NCBI GenBank assembly: GCA_006176705.1
Contig: QRFJ01000375.1
Location: 62,001 to 126,000, forward strand
Length of the DNA stretch: 64,000 bases
Reading direction: 5' to 3'
Source: Cocos nucifera
Lineage: Eukaryota; Streptophyta; Magnoliopsida; Arecales; Arecaceae
The notes beneath the pieces were generated by a model that did not search any database, was not told where the DNA came from, and saw only the letters and a list, made by a program, of their open reading frames with translations. The position numbers and the translations under genes are program-made. Below, piece by piece: positions 10,578 to 20,743 of this stretch; the first letter of the stretch is position 1, and the number at the start of each line of letters is the position of its first letter.

Positions 10578-12845
10578 TGAAAGGAAATCCTGATTTTTCG
10601 GACTAGGTTAATTTAGATCTGATCAGATCAAGAGATATATTTCAAAATTTTTTCTCTTTGATCTAGATTAGATTTGAGATATTTTAGATCTAATTTTTGT
10701 TATTTTAATAATTAAAATAAAATTAGATAAATTAAATCAAATTTAATTTACCTTGAAGTGGGTAATCCTATTACCTAATGATGATCCTGTGAGCAGCGGA
10801 AGGTTCTAGATCTAGCCACGCAAGTGCCTGGCCTCTATCGGTATTCACTCGAGCTAGATCTAGATATCCTCTTCTTCTCTATCATGTCTCCAAAAATCAG
10901 ATCTGGATCTGATCTGGAGGATCTTCAAAACTCCTTTTAATGATCAGCAGTTGTCCTTTGCAGCAGTGTAGCCTTCTAGCTTTCAGTCGCCTTTCTCTCA
11001 TCTGGATTGCACCAACCAAGGTCCAAAACACTTTTGGATGTGGAGGGGAGAGGGAGAAGATGGGTTTGGCATGGAGGAAGAGGGGAGAGGCAGCCTTGGG
11101 GCATGGGATTTCAATTCTCAAATTATATTTTGAGTTGGGCGCAGGGTCTTATTTATAGACTCTCTATGATCCAACTCCTCTTCTTCCTAATCAATCACAA
11201 CTCTTTATGAAATCAGATCTAAATTTGATTGTTGGGAATAGAGTCTCCTGAATTCCTCCTTAGAGGGTGCCTAAGATCAGTCAAAGTTGGTTCTTAGGAG
11301 AACTCTAATCCGAATCCAAAAAGAAGATGGAGTTCCTGTCCAATAGGGACTCCTTGGTGCCTCCAACTTGGGCACACGCCAAGGGTGGCGTGCGCCCTCC
11401 TCCTTATTAGGTTCTGGCAGGGGGACAGGCCCCCACCAGCTCTCCAATAGGTGCATGACACGTGGACAGAAGTCAAAGTATCAATGGTCAACGTTTGACC
11501 AGTCAAAGGTCAACTTTTGACCAAAGTCAAAGGACGAGAAATGGCAGGTGATCAAAAATGATAGGTAATATCTTATAGAATAAGACAATCTTTTCTGACT
11601 TAGACAAGCTCCAGTCAGATCGAATGAAGGCTTCTAATTGAGCACAAACTCCTTTGGCTCAGTCAGGATAACTATTTATGATAGTAAAAGAAGAACATTA
11701 GGTTCAATCTAGTGCTAGCACGATTTTTTTGAACCTAATTGAATCTCATTCAGATCAATTGAACTGGATTAGTTCAATTGATGATCACCAGATTCAAACT
11801 TTTATTTGTGTGATCTAGTTAGGTTCAGTTCTGTATGGTAATGGGATATGTCATGATCTCTATCATCGACATCATCAAAACTTCTTTCGATGGATCAGAA
11901 CTCTTCTAATTCGAACAGCTTGAATGATTGATCATCTAAATCATTATAATTGCTCCCAAAATCCACCAGTACAATATATGGTGGCAACCCATCAGAGCTG
12001 AATGTGAACCTCTTGGTGCAGGTACCTATGTGATTAAGTTCTTCTATCTTGAGCTTCGATCAGATTAGGGTTAAGGTGAACTCGTCAAACCCTAGTCTCT
12101 GTCATATGATGTAACCATTCGATTCAAGTCCGATGTGAAAACCTAAATAGAAACTCTTTCTATTATTTCACTCTGCCATGGCCATGGACTTTTGGACTTG
12201 ATTCTCATGATCATCATAGGGCTGCTCCTCTACCACCGAGGTAGATAGATTCCATCTTGATGCTATCCAGTTCCTACAATGAACATGCTATAGCCAACAT
12301 ACACCTCAGGATTCTGAATGGCTAAAAGATCGAGTAATGGTGTAGTCAAACTATAACACCCTCAAGGTGAACTGTCGATGCATTTCAGGTCAAAGAATCA
12401 GACACACTACTATAGCATCGAGTCAGTCATTAACGAGAAGGTAGACTCCCTAATGACTACTCGAGATGATCACACTCAGTGCCCTTGTTCTCTAATGAGT
12501 ACCTGTACTCTCGCTCCGGTGTCTTCACACCATTGACTCAAAACTCATCTACTAAAAAGTAGTGATTGTACATCAATCTTTCGGATCAATCACCATCCTC
12601 GTGATGATCCTATGGTCGGAAGCATTTTATGAGTTAATAATGATTATTCATGTCTTAAATTTTTAACTCTTGAAAATATGAATTATCATTACCATTAACT
12701 TAAAGGATGTATCACAGACACTAAAAACACATATGTGATAGAAAATAACCCATTTTATTGATATTAGTCAAAATTATAATTTTGCCCCTAGAAGTGTATT
12801 ACAAGTGTCAGTCAATTTTGGCTTTTAGGACACATATATCTAATA
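10578..12845 (-). repeat. 5' LTR of copia F
   Basis: A 2268-bp LTR partner of 4907-7180. Its outer end reads ctaata on the plus strand instead of ctaaca, so the terminal TG (minus strand) has become TA. It is followed by the AGCAT target duplication. Confidence 0.9.
11148..11157 (-). promoter_or_regulatory. TATA box in 5' LTR of copia F
   Basis: Minus-strand TATAAATAAG followed by a conserved ACCCTGCGCCCAA segment, kept at the same place in every LTR of this family except G, which has TATAAGAACCC. Position and conservation suit the LTR promoter. The transcript start is not determined. Confidence 0.65.
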
Positions 12846-12850
12846 AGCAT
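12846..12850. repeat. Target-site duplication of copia F, right (AGCAT)
   Basis: Exact match to 4902-4906. Confidence 0.9.
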
Positions 12851-13641
12851 CTCAACTGCTTGGGCATCCATCTCTACAATAAAGAAGAGGTCATAATTAA
12901 AAACATCTATATATGCAAAATCCCATGAAAGTTCGTGGAATATAGAAATGTACTGGCAGGATCGAGGGGACTCAAATCCATATTGAACAGGGTCTGATCT
13001 TTAAGAAGTTTGGGTAGGAGAGGAGCCCAGTAATTCCTGAGCTTATTGGCAGAATCAAGATTACCCCTATCTAAGCTGGGAGCACAATGGACTGACTCTC
13101 TAAGGAGACCCCAAGGAGGAAGCCCTAACATTAGAGTTGGATATGACACAAAGAAGAACTTCTCCTTCTAGTTGTGGATGTAGGGAGGGGCACCTTTCAG
13201 CAATCCTTTCTTTCCAAACTGAGGTGAAAAATACCACCAGTTCTTTGTAGAAGGAAAGCATTTGAAGGTATAGTAATTTTTGAAAAGAAAAATGGTCCGA
13301 TGAACTTTTGCCAAATGACAAAGAAAGAGGAATCCAATCATGAATCTAAAGGAGTTTGGCACTATAAAGGCGAGCAAGATGTTTAAAAAATGAAAAAGGA
13401 TAATTATGAAAGGCAAAAGAGGGAGTTTTAGTCCGGCATGAAAAGCCTCTAGGTATAGGCAAAAATGGCATGGAGGAGGGGAACAGGCCTGATCACTTGG
13501 TCTAACGAGTTCAAGTTCGTACTCGAGTGGAATCCTGTATTAAATCCTAATCAAAGAAAGGTCATTGGGGGATAAGGAATAGGGGTTCATATCGGATACG
13601 AAGGTCGGATGGGGCATGTCACTAAGTTCGACCTCCTCCAT
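12851..13641 (-). pseudogene. Tat-1 antisense extra ORF, Transposase_28-like N-terminal domain
   Basis: N-terminal half of the extra ORF. The likely ATG is at 13641, followed by MEEVELSDMPHP. After about 33 codons come an in-frame TAA and then the family signature: YRIPLEYELELVRPSDQACS, CLYLEAFHAGLKLPLLPFI, NSFRFMIGFLFLCHLA, NWWYFSPQFGKKGLLKG and YPTLMLGLPPWGLLRESV. The order and spacing are those of Pfam Transposase_28. A TAG replaces a Trp codon after YIHN, and a frameshift lies near 12907. The frame runs into the AGCAT duplication of F and resumes at 4901. It lies between the 3' LTR of Tat-1 and its pol, antisense to pol. Such antisense extra ORFs are known from Tat-lineage gypsy elements, but their role is not. 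Confidence 0.8.
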
Positions 13642-14330
13642 GGGATTTGGATTTTCGAAGGTCAGACCGGATGGACTCTAAGAACTAGTGGACCGAGAAG
13701 TTTTCAAAGATATTTGAATCAAATTAAGTTTTGAAAAATCCCCAAAAATTGTGAAAAAATAAGGCACAAAACCTCTCCAAAGAAACTGAATAGACAAGGC
13801 ACAAAAGGCGCAAGAATAATCAGAAAATGGGTTTTGGAGCTAACCTAAATTGATTGGAAAGAGCAGAAAGACAGCGAGCACGATGAAAATCAATTGGGAA
13901 GATGCTTGGAACTAGAAGGAATGGTGGAGGAAGTCGAAACTCTCAAGTAGAAGAGAGAAGAAAATCAAAGGAAGAAGGAAAGGGTCTTGGATGAAATGAG
14001 TCCCCAGAGGAAGAAGGCGAACCTAAATATCCTATGGAGTTCGAGATGGTTATAGTGGCAGGTATACTCTGACCGATCTTCACTTGACACGTGTCCCACT
14101 CATCATGATAGAGGACTGGTGGCTGACAAAACCTTAATTGCACCATACTTGGGGCAGAGCTTTAATGGGAGTTTCCAAAAATGGTCTTTTCAGGTCACCT
14201 CGAATTGAAGAAGCTTTGATGCTAGTACATTAAATGCCAAAACTCTCTATCGAATGAGCATAGGAATCCAAAGGAGGATTTCGGCTGTAGTAATTTTTCT
14301 GTACTCCCTTCATTTAAAATTCAAACTCAA
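13642..14330. other. Tat-1 3' untranslated region
   Basis: Non-coding sequence between the start of the antisense ORF and the polypurine tract. It should contain the promoter of the antisense ORF, but I cannot point to a convincing TATA box. No repeats or domains seen. Confidence 0.5.
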
Positions 14331-14345
14331 GAGTAGGAGGACTAG
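14331..14345 (+). other. Polypurine tract of Tat-1
   Basis: The sequence gagtaggaggactag lies directly before the LTR start TGTTAGGAGTAAAA. Its presence on the plus strand fixes the direction of Tat-1 (pol to the left, plus strand) and shows that the Transposase_28 ORF is antisense. Confidence 0.75.
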
Positions 14346-14582
14346 TGTTAGGAGTAAAATTACCCCATCGAAGTTCTTAACTATTGATTCCCATCTTGCA
14401 TGAACTCGTCGATTCTCTCGATGATAAGCCCATGCTGCAGAACTCGTCATGAATACGAAGAAGCCCAGGTAGATGATCTTGAACAGTAAGATTATATTGT
14501 TAATCGATTAATCTTATTTTTTAGTTCCAAATGAATGACAAGATCAAATTTCAACCATCCCGACCTTGGCTGGTGTCGAATT

Positions 14583-14965
14583 TCGGACTCCTTCAAGTTA
14601 GACTCCTCCAGTCGCATGCCTTTTGGACTCCTCCAAGCTGGATTCCTCCAATCGCACTCCTTCCAGACTCCTCCAAGATGGACTCCTCCAGTCGCACTCC
14701 TTTCGAACTCCTCCAAGCTAGACTCCTCCAATCGCATGCCTTCTAGACTCCTACAAGCTGGAGTCCTCTAGTCGCACTTCTTTTGAACTCCTCCAAGCTA
14801 GACTCCTCCAATCGCATGTCTTCCAAACTCCTCCAAGCTAGATTCCTCCAGTCGCAGTCCTTTTGGACTCCTCCAATTGCATGCCTTTTGGACTCCTCCA
14901 AGCTAGATTCCTTTAGTCACACTCCTTCCGGACCCCTCCTGGACGGACTTCTCCAGTTGCATTTA
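14583..14965. repeat. Tandem repeat in Tat-1 LTR, unit about 40 bp
   Basis: About nine imperfect head-to-tail copies of a unit built on 'gactcctccaagctgg' plus 'ctccaatcgcactcctt'. One unit near 14867 is shortened to about 25 bp. The array lies in the U3 part of the LTR, upstream of the TATA box. It opens short reading frames on both strands, which are artefacts of the repeat. Confidence 0.85.
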
Positions 14966-15347
14966 TACCAGCCAAACTCTCTTCTGACGAGCTTACCCTA
15001 ACCAAGCACAGACCTTGCCCAATCATTGATCCACGACAACTACTTCATGAAGGATGAGACACATTACCTTAGGTTTCAATCTAGGAGGCCCCTATCTGCA
15101 TGCGATCCAGGATGCTCCCGAACTTCTTGAAGTCACTAGAGATCGTCCCAGTAGACCTCGGTCGGTTACAAGCTCATTGCATAGACTAAAAAGTTTAATC
15201 AATATCCAAACTCCAATAAATGGATCTCAACCACTTGCAAGTCGCGACAAATGATAACTCATTCTCCGTAACAAACTCCACGTGGCCTCGAATAGCCCAC
15301 TACTAGACAGTTATGGCTATCACCATCAGTTGGTTATGAGCTCCACC

Positions 15348-15355
15348 TATATAAG
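15348..15355 (+). promoter_or_regulatory. TATA box in Tat-1 LTR
   Basis: TATATAAG preceded by CCACC and followed about 30 bp downstream by a pyrimidine-rich segment (gttttctctct). A normal Tat LTR promoter layout. Confidence 0.65.
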
Positions 15356-15464
15356 AGATCATCTAGATTTGTTTTCTCTCTAAGCTCAAAACTCTGCTAA
15401 AATTTTTTGAGCACTCTATTTCTATGGATGGAGAACTAACTTGACCATTGGAGGATCCTGTCGG

Positions 15465-16605
15465 TGTAACACCCCAATCCTAACTAGCTATGGATGACAG
15501 TGCCACAACCCACCCTTATCTAAAGGTTAAGAAGATTTCTAAGCTGTACTAAATTACAATATCATTTAAACTTGCTAAACATGCTAAAACAAATATCTTA
15601 GTTTAACTCATCAATTCACATAAACAACCTCAGAGCTCCAAATTATAAAACCATGCTTTATTCCTACATTCTAGTCATCAAACCATTCTCTTAATACACA
15701 CCTTCTTAAAATAACTTAAACATGTACACATAATAGATTTGATACATTTCAAAATACTCTCCTTTACTATTTTGATACTCTCAAAATACACTACTAAAGG
15801 TGCTAATAGACAAGCCAGTACAATCCTCCGAGCTAAGATACTTCATAATTGTAGATAAAAAAAGTAAGGGGTGAGACTTGAGAAAGTCTCAGTGAGTATA
15901 ATTCCATCTAATAATGAAAATAGATAGTTATAATCATCATAATATTATGCACAATATGCTACTAATAAGCTTTCAAACATTTGCAATTCTGTACAAATAG
16001 CTTCATGCAAAAGATTTTCTTTTTGAAATATAAACCAAATTGTTTACCTTTAACCATACCATAACAACACACAACCACATGTGAACAGCTTAGTGAAAAA
16101 CTAGCTTTCCTTCACTTCGACAACACACTCCTATAGGGTTCTTAATGAGTAGCCTGCCTTTCTCCAAGGACAACACGCTCTCAGGGCATCCTTACGAGCA
16201 GCTTGTCGAAGTATTTTCAGGATAACAGAAACTGATTCAAACAACACACTCTTGTAGGATTCCTTATGAGCAGCCTGCCTTTCTCCAAGGATAACACACT
16301 CTCAAGGCATCTCCATAAGCAGCCTATCTAAATTAACATCATCTTCAGGATAACATAGTCTCATAGTTTATACCATTCCCATGAGTAGCCTATCCTTTGT
16401 AAAAATCTGGCATCTCGAGATTCGATCCATAATAAGCCAAGAACAAGATTTAGGAGTCACAAGAAAGATTAGATAATATATAGTCGGGCTGGCTCGAATA
16501 TGCAGTCGAGCTAGCTTGGAATAAGATCGAGCTGGCTCGGCTCATATTCGAGCTAACTCTCTTAGGCAGATAGAAAGGAGTACTCAAGCCAGATGTAGTC
16601 TAGCC
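15465..16605 (+). repeat. LTR-like block H (starts TGTAACACCCC)
   Basis: Begins TGTAACACCCCAATCC inside the Tat-1 LTR. It has the segment ggggtgagacttgagaaagt followed by ctcagtgagtata, a phrase I associate with LTRs of Tekay/Del-type chromoviruses. It contains a tandem array and is cut at 16605 by copia G. No coding domain accompanies it, so the family assignment is tentative. Strand is given by the TG end only. Confidence 0.4.
16115..16395. repeat. Imperfect tandem repeat in block H
   Basis: About five diverged copies of a 50-60-bp unit containing 'aacacactc', 'gagcagcctgcctttctcc' and 'aaggata'. It continues at lower quality to about 16395. Confidence 0.7.
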
Positions 16606-18848
16606 TGTTAGATGTGTGCCCTAGAAGCCAAATTGGTTGTCACTTATAATACACTTCTAAGGGCAACTTTAAAATTTTGACTATAAATTAATAAATGAAT
16701 TATTTTTCTATCACAGTATGTATTTAAAAGTATCTATGATACATTCTTTGAGTTAATGATAATGATACTTCATATTTTCAAGAGTTAAAAATTCAAGACA
16801 TGAATTTTCATAATTAACTCATAAAATGCTCCTGACCATAGGATCATCACGAGAATCATGATCGATCTGAAAGGTTGGTGTATGATTACTTTCTTAGGAT
16901 AAATGTATCTTGAGTCTACGGTGTAAAAACATCGGAGTGAGAGTATAGGTACTTGTTAGATAATGAGGGCACTGAGCGTGACTATCTCAAGTAGTCACAA
17001 GAAAGTCTACCTTTTTGTTGATGACTGACTTGATGCTGCAGTAATGTGTATGGTTCTTTGACCTGAGATGCATCGGTAGTTCACCTTGAGGATGTTATAA
17101 TTTAACTACACCATAACTCGATCTCCTAGTTATTTAGAATCTTGAGGTATACGTTTGCTATAACATGTTCATTATAGGAATTGAATTACACCAATAAGGA
17201 GATCTATCTACCTCGATAGATGAGGAGTAGCCCTATGATAATCATGAGATTGAGTCCTTAAGCCCATGGCCATGGTAGAGTAAAAATAATAGAAAGAGTT
17301 TCTATTAGGGTTTCACATTAGACTCGAATCGAATGACTGACTCATATGACGGACATTAGGTTTGATGAGTTCATCTTAACCCTAATTCTATCATGGTCAC
17401 ACAGATAACTGCATCGAGAGGTTCGCTTTCAATTTTGATGGATTACCACCATATACTGCTAGGTGTCACTGGTGGATTTTGGAAGTAACTAGAATAATTT
17501 TGATGATCAATCTTCTAATTGTACGAATCAAAAAAGTTCTGATTCATCGAAAGATGTTTTAATGATGTCGATGATGGAGATCACAACATATCCCATTACC
17601 ATACAAAATTGAACCTAGATGGATCACACAAAGTTTTGGATCTAGATGTCATCAATTGAGTTAATCCAGTTCGATTGATTTGGATTAGATCCAATCAAGT
17701 TCAAGGTAATCGTGCTAGCATACGATTGAGCCTGACTTTCTCCTTCTGAAATCTTTCTAATTCATCACAACCAAGTTATATTTGATTTAACTCATTCTTA
17801 TATTTTAAATGGATTTATTTTTATCTAACTAAAATAATTTTAGGTCAGATTAATTGTAGAAATTAAATCCAGTCATAATCAAGTTGGACTAGGGTCAAAA
17901 GTTGATCTGTTTGAGAGAATTGAGGGTCACCTGATCAGATGATTCTAGAAAATGCTTTAGAAATTATTTTGATCTAATTTTTGGATGTGATAGAGCATGA
18001 ATTATACATTGGGTGTACCAATTTTTGTGATTTTTGGAGATATCTAGACTAAGTTATGAAAGAGTTTGATTTGGATCAAACTCTTGAGGGAAGAGTCCTA
18101 GGCGTAGTGGACTCTTCCTTATCTACCCATTCCACCACTTTCTAGATTGATTTTTGGCATCAAAATTAGATGAGATCTAGGGATTTTCAAGGAGATCAGG
18201 TCTAGGAGTTTCAATGGTTGAAAAAATAAGGATTTTGGTCAAAGAGGGACTCTAACTTGGCACTATGCTTTTGTATAAGAACCCATGCGCCAAAGCTCTT
18301 CAAGGTAGAAATATTTTTCATACCCAAAGACCATTGTTCCAGATATCCCACACCCCCTCTATCCTCTCTCTCCCTCTTTTCTACATGCCTAAAAATTTAG
18401 GCACAAATTTAAGAAGAAGATCCAATCAAATTTATGAAGAGTTCAGCATCTATGCGATGGTGTTCGTAAGACGGACACACTGCCTTCAGAAATTTTTTTT
18501 TAAGGACTTTCAGATCAAATTCAGATCTGATCTTTGGAAGAAAGATTTATGAGGAGAAGACATCTAGATCCTTCTTGAGTAGATATCAGTAGAGGCCAGG
18601 TACATGCATGGCTCCTTCCAGAACCTCAAAAAATATCAGGATCATCGCAGGATAATCAGATTACCCAAACAAGGTATGAAATTAAATTTTAATTTAATTT
18701 TTATTTTGATTTTTAATATCAAATCATTATGATCAGATCTGAGAACTCCTAGATCTAATTAGATCATTTAAAATTTTTTTAGAAAAATCCATCTCAGATC
18801 TAATCAGATCTACATGATCCTGCGGTGGAAAATTAAATTTTTCCTTCA
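16606..18848 (+). repeat. 5' LTR of copia G
   Basis: A 2243-bp LTR from TGTTAGATGTGTGCCC to TTTTTCCTTCA. It pairs with 24693-26948 and, in reverse, with the LTRs of A, B and F. TATAAG lies at 18274. Confidence 0.9.
18274..18279 (+). promoter_or_regulatory. TATA box in 5' LTR of copia G
   Basis: The TATAAG hexamer in 'ttttgtataagaaccca' lines up with TATAAATAAGACCC of the B and F LTRs. Its weakened form fits the decayed state of G. Confidence 0.5.
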
Positions 18849-18865
18849 ATTGATATCAGAGCTAC
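18849..18865 (+). other. Primer-binding site of copia G
   Basis: TTGATATCAGAGCTA right after the LTR. It matches the iMet primer site TGGTATCAGAGC with a G-to-A change. Confidence 0.85.
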
Positions 18866-20743
18866 ATTAGTAGTTCTTCAAATCTACCTTTGATCTGATT
18901 TTGTTTTTATTTATGATTTGATATTAAAAAAATTTAGATGTCACATCAAATATGATTAGATCTAAAATCAAAAAATTAAAAAAATTAAATATTTTAGATC
19001 TAATATGTATAAGATGCGTGACTAGACTAGGTATAGAATAGTTCTATGTGTAGTCTAGTATCATCATGTATTTATTTTGATTAAATATAATTTTAGATCT
19101 ATTTAATTTTTATTTTTTTGATGTTATAATTATTATAATTATATCTAAAAATAGAAAGTAAATTTTTTAATTTTTGATTTATTCGTATGAGATATGAAAA
19201 ATGCATGCTTAGACTAGTCATAGAATAGTTCTATAAGATGTCTAAAATAATTTTATATTTGATATGATCAAATTTAAAATTTTATTTTTAGACTTAATAT
19301 ATGATATTTTAGATCTAAAAGTATGCATATTGATGATACATGAGATGTATGCAAGACATGTATTAGTTAGATCTTTTTATATGTGATATATGATCTAACT
19401 AGTTTTGTAATAAAAAATTATATTTTTGATTAAGAAGTTTTCCATAGTCATTCAATCATAAGAATAAAGTAGGGTTTAAAGATCATCTCCTTCTATTTGA
19501 TGGAATGTTCTTATCGCATGTAGGGGTGCTGCGCATTTGTCCTTAATTAGAAATCAGAACTTATTTTTTTGCAAAATCCTAGATTCTGAAACTCTTAAAT
19601 TTTTATTACATATTTTGTTCATAAATTCAAAACTTAATTAAGAATTAAGATTATAAAATTAATAAGATCTAAAAATTATAAATTTTTAGATCTAAAATAT
19701 ATTCATAAAATTGGGTTCAGACTTGAGTAGCTCAATTAGGTCTAGTGGTTGATCAAATCGAATCAAGAGTTGGTTAGGTGGGATCAAAGAAAGCTTAGAT
19801 TTGACCAGCCTAATAGAATTAAGTCTGGGTCAAGATCGAATCACATTGAGATGTGACTCGATCAAGTCAAGACCTAATTTGGCTCTACGATTCGAGCCTG
19901 GATTGTAGGCTAACCCAATTGAATCTGATTTGATAATTTAGTGCCTAAGGTAAGTTTGGCGGATATGATCAACTAGTTTTTAATTAGGAGCTACTCGATC
20001 TGAATGCATTCTTATCAAGTTAATGGCATATCCCTTCCACTGGTCTCACTTACCTAGCTATTTGTGTCGACCCAGTTCTAATTTAAGGTGGCTAATAATT
20101 CGAGCCAACCCATGCCATTAGGTTAGTCATAATTGTTATAACTAAGTCAAGTCAAGTTTAAACAGACCCAAATTAAATCTTCCTTAGAACATATTAAGTC
20201 TAAGGTCTTCCACCATTATAGATGTGCGGGTCCTTTCTGAGGTTGATTGTTCTTGACTAAATACAGTGGTTCAATTGCACTGAAAAGATGCAACCATATC
20301 TATTAGGCATTGGATGCTACAGGTTGGAGGATGGATTGGGCTCAATATTCTGGATACGATGAGGGATCCAATTAAAAATCCAATCTATGCAAATGGTGGA
20401 TCGAACTTAACTAAGAAGTGGATCAATATTCTGGACATGGTGAGATTCATGTCTTAGAGATCAGGTTAGGGTGCACCATGATTAGAGAATCATTGGATAA
20501 GAGTTGTCCACTCATCGGTTGACCCATCATCAATAACTGTTAGGTGAGATGGTGAGTCAATTGGTAGGACCGCACCATCCACTAGAAATTAATAATCATG
20601 GAGATTTTTGCACCTCTACCAAGGGAGTGTAGGAATCTGAGTAAATGGTGGAAGCCTAATTTGTTTAATACTAAAATTTTTAAACAAATTGATTAAGTTT
20701 AATTATAAAATCTAATTAGAAACTTTAACTCTCTATAGAAAAA
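18866..20743 (+). other. Leader of copia G
   Basis: Non-coding leader homologous (reverse orientation) to the leaders of F and B but more diverged. No ORF of note. Confidence 0.65.

Larger units (their letters stand above)
4907..12845 (-). mobile_element. Copia element F, internally deleted (7.9 kb)
   Basis: Complete LTR-to-LTR copia element on the minus strand with a perfect 5-bp target duplication (AGCAT), inserted in the antisense ORF of Tat-1. Order on the minus strand: 5' LTR 12845-10578, tRNA-iMet primer site, leader, gag fragment, then a direct jump into the middle of the RT domain, RNase H, polypurine tract and 3' LTR 7180-4907. About 2.5 kb of polyprotein present in element B (gag C-terminus, protease, integrase, RT N-terminus) is missing. 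F could not move by itself. It keeps LTRs, primer site and polypurine tract, so mobilisation in trans was possible in principle. Confidence 0.9.
14346..15464 (+). repeat. 3' LTR of gypsy Tat-1 (interrupted)
   Basis: Starts TGTTAGGAGTAAAATTACCCC, a typical Tat LTR start, and runs through a 40-bp tandem array, a TATA box at 15348 and the segment ttgaccattggaggatcctg typical of the end of Tat LTRs. It stops at 15464, where a sequence starting TGTAACACCCC begins, so the last bases are missing or displaced. At least 1119 bp long. Confidence 0.7.

Noticed and set aside
14492..14771. Repetitive short proteins on both strands
   Set aside because: They are translations of the 40-bp tandem array, open in several frames because of its composition. 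No start context or family match.
14583..14965. CRISPR-like array
   Set aside because: Units are contiguous and diverged, with no unique spacers. The setting is a plant LTR.
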